A DNA stretch of 64,000 nt from the NCBI GenBank assembly GCA_039602395.1, contig JBCNJP010000006.1, positions 49,496,502 through 49,560,501 of the forward strand, given 5' to 3'. The stretch's first letter is position 1. Each line of letters starts with the position of its first letter. The translations under genes and the position numbers were made by a program. Below the pieces are notes generated by a model. It saw nothing but the letters and a program-made list of their open reading frames with translations, was not told where the DNA came from and made no database searches. Shown in pieces: positions 33,861-45,507 of this stretch. Source of the DNA: Deinandra increscens subsp. villosa (lineage: Eukaryota; Streptophyta; Magnoliopsida; Asterales; Asteraceae).

Positions 33861-34098
33861 ATCAGTTGCATAATTATAAAATTACTTGTAAAAATGCGGA
33901 ATCTAAACGGGTTTTGCTTGCTGCAACTTCAAGCTCTTCTATGGTTTTTAGTTCTTGTAAAAGGGCTAGCTTGCAAGAAAGAAAAGGGTCACTCGGAGGG
34001 TTGGTTTTGTCATCTTCTATCAAGGCTTTTAATCTGGATAAAAATTCACTTTCTGTTGGAGATTCAAGAAAAGCTCTTGTTAGGACTGAAATTCCAAG
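33861..34098 (-). pseudogene. Possible exon fragment of an unrecognised protein
   Basis: After a TTTCAG acceptor-like site the minus strand reads LTRAFLESPTESEFLSRLKA, LIEDDKTNPPSDPFLSCKLA and LLQELKTIEELEVAASKTRL, ending in DSAFLQ near a GTAATTT donor-like site. The composition is that of a soluble helical protein and not of random DNA. No flanking exon was found. It may be a gene piece captured by the CACTA element. I do not recognise the protein. Confidence 0.4.
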
Positions 34099-34300
34099 CA
34101 AGGACGCCAATACATGTCAGAGGATTGGTGGCAAAGTTGGCTTAAAACATAAAGAAGCCTCAAAGATTAGAAATAGTCATAATCTGGAACATACAACCGA
34201 CACTAGTGGTGCGGACTTACATTTGAAGTTGTATAACCATTTCTTGATTGTTCATAATTATCTTGCAGGACTTACATGTGAAGAAATCACCTTAGTTTAA

Positions 34301-35238
34301 AGATCCCAACGGCTGAAAGGCACAAAGTAACGTTGTATCATGAGTAACAAAACACATCCAAATCAACTGTCAATTGGGTGACATTTGCAAACTGATGCAA
34401 TTTTTTTAAAAGTTTTTTCACTTGTGACTAGTTGAATGAAGACTAAACTTCAATATAGGCGAAAAGGTACCTACATATTAACGCAATCATAGAAATAAAA
34501 TTCAGTGTGAAAAATACTACACTTACAATATACCTGCAATCATAACCACAAGAACTTAAAATAGTATACAAAACATTAACTCTAAAGTTAATTAAGAAAT
34601 GCCCATCTTCTACCTGCATGTTTTGCGTTATCTTCATGTGATTTCAACAAATTATTTGCCTCTTTGTTTAAGAGTGCAGGCTCTAAATGTTATTTTTTTT
34701 AAACTTCTAGTGTCATCCTATTAACAACTTTTGACCTAATTCATATTAACAGCTTTTGACCCAATTCACTTTTAATAAAGTTATAAAGATAAAGAAGTTA
34801 TCATTAGTATTTATAAGATTGTTTTGTAGTCAACTAAATATTTATTCAGTTTGTTAATAAACCTATTAAACATATAATAAAGATACTTTTTTATATATAT
34901 TTAGGTGTCATTCAGCCTAATACACTTCATTAGAATATAAATAAAGATGGCAATATTGTAATAGTTTGATGAAAATGGATACACATTAAGAACTTTAAAG
35001 AAACATATATCTTACCATTCTATGTTCTGTCAACTGAATATATATGACTGTTACTTACCTTTTTTCTTTATTAAATTATGATACATGATTTCTCATTATT
35101 TATCAACTGAATCTATACTAATTTTTAACTGTGAACAAATCATAAAGCACGAGGTTGTGTGTAGTGGGGGTTATAACGCCCCAAAGACCATTACGGAGGG
35201 GAGTTATGGGGCGCTAAACAAGAAAAAAAAGGGATGGG
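34301..35238. other. A+T-rich stretch, nothing firm
   Basis: No gene seen. Near 35165-35222 GGGGTTATAACGCCCCA and TGGGGCGCTAAAC form a short inverted pair that could be a MITE end. Confidence 0.4.
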
Positions 35239-36139
35239 TGTAACATTTTGGGTTTTCTGAATTGTTAGATTCAACACGATTCTATGTATTCATACCCGTG
35301 ATCGATTAAAAATGAAGAGTTATGTTTTTATTATTTTTATGCCTCATTTCATGGTATTGGGTTCATTGATACGTTCATTTATTGATTTGGTACTCGATTT
35401 ATCTCTATTTCGGATTTTATGCGAATGAACCGATGATTACATTCTACAGGGAAATCGAGCAATCAAAGCTTGTAGGATACTTATGGGCTATACTAGTTAC
35501 GCACGCAAATAACTACAAGTGAAGAGATGCGAGAATTCAAGGTCTAGAACGAAATCGGTGAAAGTTTGGTAAATCCCGCGTGATTACGATTTTTTCCGGG
35601 TGATCATGTTTTTTAGGATCGTATATCAGATTAATCATATTTATGAGTCTTATGATGTCACGAGTCATTACACACTTGATCGAGTCACAAATCGTAGGTG
35701 AATTGCTTAAAAGTGATACGTATGGTAAAACGAACAAAAATGCATTTTATGTGATATTTTATCAACCTTTAATCGTTATGGGGCATATTTTATATCAATT
35801 TGATTGAATTAAATGTGGTTAATATGATAGAGGGTTTAAAATAAGGAATATAGGAAAAAACGAAGGTCAAATCGGAGCTAGAACAAAGAAATTAGAGCAA
35901 AAATAGCACGCTCGACACTCGCGAACCATTAAAAACGTGATTACGGGTTTTTTACCCTAAAACTAGCCTATTTAAGCTCTTATACTCCCTCCATCCTCCA
36001 TATTTCACCACCTAAAAACCCTTAAAAAGTCTAGAGAGAGAGGATCAAGATCTTAGAGGTTTGAGGCTCATTTTTTGTGAAATCAAGTGAAGAACGAGTT
36101 GATTTTTTAGTAAGTGGTTTTCCTCATCTTTTTTCACCA

Positions 36140-36935
36140 AGATCTGATCTTTTTTTACCTTCTTTAACTAGATCTAAGATCTAGAACCCTTCTCCATCTA
36201 GATCTATTGAGTTTTGAGTCCAAGATGGGAACTTTATAATGTTTTTGGCTTAGATCCATGGTTATACATGTGTATATGTTGTAGATCTAGATATGTTTGG
36301 ATCAAAACTCCATTTTTAAGTTGGTTTATGGTTAGATCTGGTCATGAATGCTCCTATAGGACAATATTCATGTATTATGTCATCAAGATTGTACCTTTTT
36401 GTTAGATCTAAACTAGATCTATGTGCTACTTGCTAAATAAAGACTAGATTTGTGATTTGCTCAGCAAAATGGTACTTTTTGTGCTCAAAATTAATTAGAT
36501 CTATGTCAAGGCTGTAAATTTATGATAATAGGTGTCTAGATCTAAAAATTATATGATGATTAGAGATATATCCTCATTTGTGCATCAAAATTGAGCTTTT
36601 GTGACTATTATGACTAGATCCATGAAACACATGTTAGATCTAGGTTCCTTGTTGGCCAAGTTAGTATTTGTATGATAAAATATAATGTATTTACTGTTTT
36701 AAATGTCATTAAGACCAGATCTAAGCCCCTTACGCGATTATGTGATAATTATGACTTTTTATGACTAGATTCGTCGGTTATGCTAATTTTCACCATGTTT
36801 GATGTTAGATCTAGGTTCCTTGTTGACCAAGTTAGTATTTTCATGATAAAATATGATGCATTTACTGTTTTAAATGTCATTAGGACCAGATCTAAGCCTA
36901 TGACCTCGATTGTGTGCTAAACATTACTAGATTTG
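36140..36935. repeat. Cluster of (T/C)TAGATCTA motifs in LTR F
   Basis: TAGATCTA, CTAGATCT, TTAGATCTA and close variants occur about seventeen times in 800 bp. The core AGATCT is a palindrome. Density is far above that of neighbouring sequence. Confidence 0.8.
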
Positions 36936-36965
36936 TCGGTTAGCCTAATTTTCACCATATTTGAT
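36633..36965 (+). repeat. Tandem duplication, about 171-bp unit
   Basis: Copies start GTTAGATCTAGGTTCCTTGT at 36633 and 36804. Both contain CCAAGTTAGTATTT, ATTTACTGTTTTAAATGTCA and ACCAGATCTAAGCC. A partial third start is at 36966. Confidence 0.9.
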
Positions 36966-36989
36966 GTTAGTTTAATTTGGAATTTCATA

Positions 36990-37078
36990 TATGATCATGT
37001 ATGACTATGTTTGACTATATTTAACCATATTAACTTCTGTTTGACCAAGTTTGACTATGTTTGACCATGTGTTGACTT
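36990..37078 (+). repeat. TTTGAC(T/C) repeat run
   Basis: Six or seven copies of a TTTGACTATG / TTTGACCATG / TTTGACCAAG unit. TTGAC(C/T) is the core of the WRKY-binding W-box. Whether it acts that way here is unknown. Confidence 0.6.
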
Positions 37079-38262
37079 CCATGAAATTAGGCAAATTAAG
37101 CCCCTTTGACCTCATCATTAGACTAGGAATGGACCCAAATTGAAACCGTACGTTATCACTTAAGTAAACCACCATCGAGTTGTGAGTCGGACCTTGTTAA
37201 TTATTTTATTAATTTATTTTGTTTTGGGATTCACATTGGTCTATCGTGAAAGTGATCTCTGGACGTTATTTCACATCGCTATCGCTTGTCTTTCGTCTCG
37301 ATTCACCTATGAGGTGAGTATTCATAGCCCCTATTTTATTCTAAACTTTTTAGGGTGCAACATGTATTCAAACTCTATGCGATCTCATGCTGCTCTACGT
37401 GGAATATGTTGATTATGTGATAGTAGATTCTATGTGTGTGAGTCTTGATTGGTAGTCTTTGGAAGTCTTGATAGTCTTTAATCGCATGTGTAGCATTAAC
37501 CAATAATTCGTGGTAACAATGATAGATCTATTGGTTGACAACCCGTCCACAAGGTCGGAAATGTAGTATTATTTTCGACGAAAGATTGCTCCCTTAATAT
37601 CTAGGTTTGGTGCACATCATTCATACTTGTTGATCATGATTACATATAACACTTGACACATGAATCGCTTTACTTAAATTATACCATAATTTAAAACCTA
37701 TGTTTACTCACCAACTCTTGCAGTTGACATTTGTTTTTCACATGTTGCAGATGTTGGTGTTTGAGTTTGGTGTCGTCACTTAGGGATATTCGCATGGGAC
37801 TTTAGTATACCCTTAAATAAAATTAAACTTATGTTATGTTGAACTTATGATATGCTTTTGAATGCTTGTTTGAACTATGGATGTTTTATGAATTTGAAAT
37901 GTGACATGATTAAATATATAACAACCTTAATAGTGTTGTGAGCATCTAGACAATCTTAGCGCCCCGACGTAAATTAGGTCGTCGGTCGAGGTGTTACACT
38001 AGGCATTTGTGAGATACTTGTCAACAGATAAGCTAAATACATACACACCTGATTCATTGCCTATTTTGAGAAGTGTAGTAAAAGCAAGGGTTGCAATACT
38101 TTCTATTTTGGTCGGAAGTTAAACTCTCCATATCGATGTTACAGGTAGTTACAGCCATTGGATGAGTCATTGCCACCTGAACAAGATACAGACCATTATA
38201 TATCAGGATATTTTCTACATAGAAAAGACACCACATGTACACTTCAAGGTAAAAAAAAAATA

Positions 38263-39068
38263 GAGTAAACTTCGTTTTTAGTCCCCAACATTTGCTCATT
38301 TTAACCATTTTAATCCCAACTTTTCAAAATTATCAATTTAGTATCTCACATTTCAATTTTATTTCAATCTTGGTCCCGACGTTATCTTATTTTAAAACAT
38401 CCATTAATTTTGTCTTTTAGTCAGGGGTATTCTTGTTATTTGATAGTCCAAGACAAAAAACCCCTTTAGTTCGATTGACCTTCAACGTGAACTTCCAAAT
38501 CCCTCCTCCTCACATATAGTTGCTATTCTATCTCATTGAATTCTCTAAAATTTGGTCAAAGTTATTTGCTATTCTTTGATTTAAAATATACTAGTTTCTA
38601 CAAGGGCGCATCAATGGTGCATAAATGGTGCTGCTAATGGTCATTTAATATAAATTATGGGTCATACGCATAAATGGTGCTGCTGCAATTCTTCATTCTT
38701 TGTTTCTATACAAAATTTAAATTTAAATGCTGCAATTCTCCATATATGGGTCATACGCATATATGGCAGTTCGATTAGGGCTTGATTTAGGGTTTGGTAA
38801 CTCAAGATGGAAAGGAGAAGACTAATGGCAGATGGGGATGTGACCTGGGTGTTCATAGGTGTTTATATGATGATTTTTTTTTAAATAGCAATTGACAAGA
38901 ATACCCCTCCATAAAAGACAAATCTAACGGCAGATTTTAAATAAATTAACGTCAGGACCTAAATTGAAAAGAAAGTGAAATATCATACCCTAAATTGAGA
39001 ATTTTGAAAAGTTGGAACTAAATTGGTTAAAATGAGCAAACGTTGGGAACTAAAAACGAAGTTTACTC
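38263..39068. mobile_element. Foldback element with about 185-bp inverted repeats (MULE-like MITE)
   Basis: The left end GAGTAAACTTCGTTTTTAGT is the complement of the right end ACTAAAAACGAAGTTTACTC. The inverted match continues inward for about 185 bp (GCTCATTTTAACC, CAACTTTTCAAAATT, GGGGTATTCTTGT) with many mismatches. Long inverted repeats and A-rich 9-10-base flanks fit a Mutator-like non-autonomous element, but the A-run hides the target duplication. The interior has CATAAATGGTGCTGC repeats and no ORF. It lies in the coatomer intron between exons iii and iv. Confidence 0.75.
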
Positions 39069-39794
39069 AAAAAAAAAAGGAGGAGGAATAAGACAACATA
39101 ATGTGAATCGACATATAATAAATTAATATTGTACACTAGAACCCCCAAAATGGCTCTGTCATTATTGGTCCAAGGTATTTCATGACTTGGTTATGTCAGC
39201 AACCAAATGGGGATGGCTAAAAGTCCTGCACCAAACCTTCTTCAGAATATAATCCTTAAGAAAGAAAAATAGTTAACATACCAAAAGCATCATGAAAACT
39301 AATTCTTAGGTTATGCTCATAGCACGTAAAGATGTAAATTTATCAAGAGTTGCCCTTATAAACAGCTTTTCTCAACATATGTATACCAAAATAGATCAAG
39401 AAAAATGAGAAAGGACTGGGGAGTAAATGTTGCAACATGTACAAGTCACACGAGTTGGGTTACACGTCTAAACAGGTAATTCTCCGTATGGTTCAAGTTA
39501 TTGATCCAAAAAACTTTCTGTCCAAACTGTTAAAATGTATTTGTGAAATATTATTATTTGTTATATCATTTATATAATGATCCACTATGTTACTATTTTG
39601 GCATGTTAGAGATTAAAACTAACCCGAATCCCGACACATTTATATGCAAGTCGATCGAAACAGCCACCTCGAGTGGGGAGGAATAAGATCCAATAATAAA
39701 TAGCTTTGATGCTCGTAAGACTTTAACCAGTAACAGGAAAAAACCACATTAAACTAAGAACAACAAGATTCTGTTTACAGGTTGAGAAAGCAGC
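39069..39794. other. Coatomer pseudogene intron sequence
   Basis: Between the foldback element and exon iii. No other gene or repeat recognised. Confidence 0.5.
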
Positions 39795-40043
39795 CTTGTT
39801 TAATGTTCTAACAGTAGCAAACCGAAGAACTGGCTTAGATGAACTTAAGAAGAGCTGTAGAACAGTAATCACAGGTGTCAATTCTCGGCTAGTAACACCA
39901 TATAATTTTTTATTGCCCTTGCTGCTTCAAAAATGGCCATCTCTGATTTATGGTGTAGACCACTTTCCAGGTAGTCATAGAAAGGACGGTCCCCGGTTTG
40001 ATTGTTTATGCTTGACTCCCTAATAACTTGGAAAAGAAAATTT

Positions 40044-40493
40044 TGTTGATCGAATCCTGAATCGTTAATATAATAAACAGATAATAATAATAAAGATTAC
40101 CTGTAAGCATCTGGTTGAGATCAGCAGTAGTTAGGTTGTCCATCCTGTGAGTAGCCTTGGTTCCCCTTTAGGGTGTATAGCTAATGATGGTGTAAGGTTT
40201 CGTGAGGGTTCACGAAACAGAGAGAGAGCCGAGAGAGATGAGAGAGAGGTCGAAAGTTTTGTGGTGGTGATTCACCCTTTAATCTCTCCCAAAGGGCTCT
40301 ATTTATACACCCAAGGGGAAACCCTAGTCTATCTATAAAGGGTAATTACGTCCATCAAGTAATACCAGATAGGGTCAAATACGTAATTGATTATTTAAGA
40401 TAAATGATTAAAGGACATAAATAAGATTTATATATACATATATATATACATAATATATATATATATTTAGATATATATAAATTATGTCTAACA
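40044..40493 (-). repeat. Element D 3' LTR
   Basis: Minus strand TGTTAGACATAATT ... CGATCAACA. Contains GAGAGAGAGCCGAGAG near 40220 and a minus-strand TATA-like TATAAATAGAGCCC (complement of about 40300-40313). Confidence 0.95.
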
Positions 40494-40507
40494 TTCTCCC
40501 ACTTGGC
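40494..40507 (-). promoter_or_regulatory. Element D polypurine tract
   Basis: Minus strand CCAAGTGGGAGAA directly before TGTTAG, the usual copia arrangement. Confidence 0.85.
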
Positions 40508-43500
40508 CGAATGATCATTTATATGAGGTATTAGATAAGTCTGATCAGAATTTAATACTCATTTCAATTTTAAACCAAAATTGTAGCAGAAAAATACAGT
40601 CATAGAGTTGATTATCCAACTCAAGACCCCCATTAATCATACTACAATCCCAAATTTAAAATTCAACATAAATTCAGAATCAATTACCAAAGTAAGCCCT
40701 TTCCGTTGATTTATAATAAAACTGTCTATATGTCAAAAGGCATGCATAACATATTAAGAGACAAAATCAAACGTATGAGGAAAATTTATAATTAGTCATT
40801 CATATTGTGATATGCTTGGTCATTAGTAAACCTCGTCTTCATTATGAGCTCTTAGAAAGACTTATGAGGATAGACCTTAAATTATAGGATCCTTAAGCAT
40901 ATCATGAATGTTTTCAATACAAGAAGTTAGTTTCCTCTATTTGGTCTTGAATGAACAAAACTTGTATCGAAAATTTAATGCAGCTCCGCTCAAAACTGTT
41001 ACTGTTTTAAGAAATTAGGGTAGCTGACTTTTATCACAATGAGTCTTCAATATGTCATTTATCTGGAGTTTAGGAGTCTAATGATAAATTTAGCAACAAT
41101 GTTTTAGTGACAAACATAGCATGTCATTTATAACTTGTTGTTACCATTTTCTTATGACTCTTCCATGATTTATTAGACAAATCTGTCCACAGACATAAGG
41201 ATATACCCCTGAGTTGACTTTTAATATCTTTTGAATACAATAAAGTCAAAATTTAGAGATAGTCAACTGCTTTAAGTTTCTCACTTCTTCTATAGTTCAA
41301 ATTATAGTCTTTCGTTTCTTATAGATATTGAAATGCCATTTTAGATGCTTTATAATGAACTACTAAACTTAGGAAATGATTTTAATCATTTCTAGTATTT
41401 CAGCAATGTAGGCAATATCTTAAACGGGTATAGACTTGAACATAAGATTTAATTACTTGAACCTTTATTATCAGTCTCCTAGAGTTACAGATTGAGAGTG
41501 ACGTTGCATGTTGTAATCTAATGAGACTTAATTAATGTCTCGTTAGGTTAATCTTGATGTATTTTGATGCTTATTGCATAAGAAGCATCTTCAAGATTTT
41601 AATGTCAAAAATTATGCGAGAATAAGTCGCTTTGACTCATGCAACAAGACTAATATATTATTTGCCTATATATAAGGGCAAATGCAGTATTAGTTGCTCC
41701 CACTCATCTTAAGGTAGCTCCATTTATCCACTTATTCTTGATGAAGAATGATTACATTTGTAACATCATCAAAATTTAAATTCACTTATGAGTTTTGCTT
41801 ACATTAACCCTTTATTTGAATATACTCATCTTAAAGACTAAGTGTTCTTTAACTTTCAGGCTTGAACCTTAAGTTTAGTTTATGAACATGTCTTCATGTT
41901 AACGTTAAAATTAAGGAAAGATATTTTATAAGGCCGTTAAATGTCACTCATAATTATGAGTGAGTAATAAGGACAACGATAATCTCTCAAAGAATCATTT
42001 AGAAAATAAATTCTTAACTTGTTAATAGCCTTTAGAAAACAATCACAATTTATAACGTTTAATTTCTCCTTTCGGATTTCAGTTTAGCTATGGAAAACTA
42101 AACTTCTAACGTTATTCTGATTTAGGGAGTTAAGCTCATTATAGCTTTATTCCATCAGATGATTGATTGTTAATAATGGCTCTTAAATCAGAGATACGAT
42201 TAGTAATCTTTCCAATATCCATGTAAGCTTTATTAAGGTAGGTTCATAATCATCAAAGTTAATAGGAAGCTTCATGCCTTGATGACCTACTAAGCTGGAT
42301 CTAACGGGTTGAAGCAAAACATTAATAGTTTCATAGATTTCCTCTTGAGCATTTAAGTCAAGTATATTAGGAGTAACATTATTTTCTAAGTGTGTGGAAG
42401 TGGATCAGTGTTATCGCAGCGTGGTGTACAAGAGGTGTAATTAGAGTTAAATTCAGAGTTACATTTAACTTTATCTCTCCCCCCGCCTTTTGTACTTCAG
42501 GCAAGTCATGGATAAGGACTTACACTGCTCCCACTGACCTTAAGGGACAAGTCATAAATAAGGACTTGGACTACTCCCACTAATCTTAGAATTCCTTAGG
42601 AACTTGGTATGCAACATGCTTAGTGTGGAGGATTTTTAAGGTTTAATTAGATACAAGAATAAATAATCAGTTATTTGAGTGATAAATGTTGTATGCCCAG
42701 ATATTTCATTCTAGGATAAGGTTCACCAATATGTTTGAGTTTTGGTAAGTTAGAACTCTAGTGGAACCTTATTTATTCCCTTAACACATGTATTTTCTTT
42801 GTTAAGTTCTCACTTATGTGATAACAAAGATTGTGACCATTTATTATCTAGTTATAAGTTATAAAGATTTCAATCCACGTAAGGAAAACTAGATAAGAAG
42901 AACCAACAACTTTGAGAATTCAAGGTAAATGTGACATTGTCATAGCCATGTGAAAAACTTATAACCGTCAATGTCTTACTTTAGTAATGATACTAAGTTC
43001 CAAGTGATGTTGGATCATAATAAGGTATCATAAAGTGTAATACAATGGCAGTTTTTCATGGTTTATACAACTATGACATTTATTTTGTCACTTACTCTCA
43101 TTATAGTTGTTTTAGGGTTTATTTCTAGTGTATTGATTATAATAGATCTTTATAATACTAGTTTTAGTTCACTGTGTTAGTTTGAAAATTAATGGGCACA
43201 ATTATCATTATTGATTATCCTTTTTAGCCAGTTGTTCCATTAAGGAATTAGAACTGGAAGCTTTCTTGTATCTTATAATAGAAATTAGAACTATCCTCCT
43301 TATTTAAGCTATTTTATTGTATAAGGGTTAGTGATAGTGAGGTGAACAAATCTGCTTTTCTAGTCTAAGGCATTATTTATCCTTTATGCACAATGCTATA
43401 AAGCACTCATTTTCATGATGGCTAATTTTAAGTAGCATTTAATTGTGCTAAGAAAGAATTCACTAAGAAATGCACTAGAAAAACCTGAAACATGTGTAAG

Positions 43501-44160
43501 CCCTTTAAGGGTCATGTTTTTCATTATGATATGTTCACTAAATCATTAACCTAATTTACATTTTGTAAAGTGTTTGCATACATTTAAGAAGTCCTTTTGA
43601 ATTTTCATTACTCACACGATGTTTAGATTAGGAAATCTGAAACATCTCCCCTGATATCCTTTGTTTAAAGGGATTTTGATTATCATGATAGACAATTCGA
43701 ATAGACTTTTACTCGCTTTTGATGTTTTCATTGTAAAACCTCTTATGAGAGAGAGTAATTAACAGTCTTTGTCTTAAGAGATAATCATAATTATTTTGAT
43801 GAGAGAAAAATCTTTATCGAAACGTTTAGTGATGATATATATTTAGAGTGGATAATTTTATGGAGATTAAAGGTTAAATTAGTTCAAATGACGATCTAAG
43901 AGTGAGTCTAAGGGGTACTTAAAACTAAGGCACAATAATAAAGAATGCACAATTTTAAATTAAGGCGCAATAATGAGGCATTCTTATAAATAATAATGTG
44001 CAAATATAAAACAAAAGAAGATGTGATATAGTCTGTTACATCACCAAAATAACAGACTGGTTAGGTTCTACTTAAATGAATCAGCTTTCGCGTTGGTTAC
44101 TTGCCTATCATCTAAGCATTATGAACTAGATAAGGGTATGTGCATAAAGTGATGTATCAC
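40508..44160 (-). other. Non-coding interior of element D
   Basis: 3.6 kb, A+T-rich, stops in all frames. GCTCCCACT.A.CTTA motifs recur (41696, 42523, 42569), each the complement of an AGTGGGAG purine tract like the real one at 40494. No protein remnants recognised. Confidence 0.7.
42503..42590 (-). repeat. Tandem duplicate of a purine-tract-like unit
   Basis: CAAGTCATGGATAAGGACTT with ACACTGCTCCCACTGACCTTA is followed by CAAGTCATAAATAAGGACTT with GGACTACTCCCACTAATCTTA, a unit of about 45 bp. Each carries an AGTGGGAG-type tract on the element strand. Confidence 0.75.
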
Positions 44161-44161
44161 A

Positions 44162-44582
44162 TCAGCGTTGGCCAGAAATGATACACCATAAGCTTTATGT
44201 GCAAGTTAGTTTCGCTGAATACAAATGCAACTCATCAGCGTTGGCCAGAAGAGAAACACTTGTATACGAAAGGCGAATGCTTAATTCTTAGTTGATAATC
44301 ATTGCAAAAACAATGAATCAGCGTTGGCCAGAATCGAGGTTTTAAAGATGTTATCAATTTAAGCAAATAAATTAGTTTAATTTAAAATAAGTTAACTAGT
44401 ATTAGAAATAATAATGACATTGATTAAGGTAGCAAATCAGCGTTGGCCAGAATTACTACATGTCAATAACTAATACGAGTTAATAAATTAATCTAATTTT
44501 ATTTTAAATCAGTGATAATAAGTTTACTTGTGAGAAGAAGTTAAATGACATTATATAGGTAACAAATCAGCGTTGGCCAGAA
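44162..44582 (-). repeat. Five copies of a 16-mer, TTCTGGCCAACGCTGA
   Basis: The plus-strand form TCAGCGTTGGCCAGAA is identical at 44162, 44235, 44318, 44437 and 44567. Spacings are 73, 83, 119 and 130 bp. The sequence between copies is only loosely alike, so the 16-mer is conserved more than its surroundings. It contains the palindrome TGGCCA. Confidence 0.95.
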
Positions 44583-44744
44583 TTGGAACCTTATTAGATG
44601 TCTGTTATTAACTATGAATTACACAAGTTAATTAGTTATCTGATTTAAATTGGTGTTAGGTTTTGTAAAACGTAAGTTTGTAAGGTTTTAAACAAAACAA
44701 AGTTTTAATATTAAGCCCCAAATTTAGCAGAAAATTTTTGAGGG

Positions 44745-45330
44745 TATCCGGTCGGAAAGGGGTTTCCGATCGTAAAGGGATACCCGATCGAAAAGCGGGT
44801 ATCCGATCGGAAAGCCGGTATCCGATCGCGAAGGGATACCCGATCGAAAAGCGGGTATCCGATCGGAAAGTAGTCGATCGAAAAGTAGACTTTTCGATCG
44901 GATAGAAAAGCCGGTCGAAAAACCGTATGGACCGATCGAAAAACCGATCGAAAAGCCATATGGTCCGATCGAAGAGCAGGGACAAAGCCACATGATTCGA
45001 TCGTAAAGTAAGTCGAAAAGCCACATGGCCCGATCGAAAAGTCGATCGAAAAGAGCCACATGGTCCGATCGAAAAGTAGGGATCCAAGCCACATATTTCG
45101 ATCGGAAAGTAAGCTTTTCGATCGAAGAGCAGGGTCTAAGCCACATGATTCGATCGAAAAGCCAATAAAAAGGCCGGTAGTAAAGCCGGTAGGAAAGCCG
45201 GTAGGAAAGCCGGTAGTAAAGCCGGTAGTAAAGCCGGTAGGAAAGTCGGTAGAAAAGTGGACTTTTCTATCGGATCGAAAAGTGGACTTTTCGATCGAGA
45301 ATTGGTATCTCGATCGAAAAGACAATAACC
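44745..45330 (-). repeat. CGATCGAAAAG repeat field in element D leader
   Basis: About twenty copies of (T/C)CGATCG(A/G)AAAG variants with a 12-bp CCGGTAG(G/T)AAAG array of about seven copies (45170-45255). CTTTTCGATCGAAAAG is a perfect palindrome and many neighbours are in opposite orientation. The field lies 160-750 bp after the PBS on the element strand. It is free of stops over long stretches in all three minus frames, which reflects repeat composition and not a gene. Confidence 0.9.
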
Positions 45331-45493
45331 TCTCGAAATCAGTGAGGGTTTGATTTTAAAACCGATTTAATTTATTTGCTTAAAGACGAATTAGGGTTTC
45401 GAGATTTTTTAGACAGAATCGAAAAACCCATATTGATTTCGAGATTAGGGTTTCTTAACGAATTCAGGTTAATGATTCGATTGAGCAACATCT

Positions 45494-45505
45494 GCTCTGA
45501 TACCA
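45494..45505 (-). promoter_or_regulatory. Element D primer-binding site
   Basis: Perfect 12-base iMet PBS on the minus strand, two bases from the 5' LTR. Confidence 0.9.
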
Positions 45506-45507
45506 CA

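Larger units (their letters stand above)
35239..37998 (+). mobile_element. Solo-LTR-like unit F, 2.76 kb
   Basis: Starts TGTAACATTTTGGG and ends GTCGAGGTGTTACA. The last 70 bp (ATCTAGACAATCTTAGCGCC..) resemble the end of solo LTR E (ATCTGGACAACCATTGCGCC..), and both share GATCTATTGGTTTGACA-like and TTTACTCACCAACT segments. The flanking 5-mers ATGGG and CTAGG match at only three positions, so the target duplication is decayed or the unit is recombinant. It lies between two parts of the coatomer pseudogene region. Confidence 0.55.

Noticed and set aside
35165..35222. Complete MITE with GGGGTTATAACGCCCC ends
   Set aside because: Only a short inverted pair is visible, with no clear duplications. 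Mentioned as a possible end only.
44162..44582. CRISPR-like spaced repeats
   Set aside because: Spacings vary from 73 to 130 bp, the spacers are related to each other and the context is a plant retroelement.
44656..45325. Overlapping minus-strand ORFs of 140-204 codons
   Set aside because: They are open in all three frames because the repeat lacks stop words. No family motif is present. Kept only as a structural observation.
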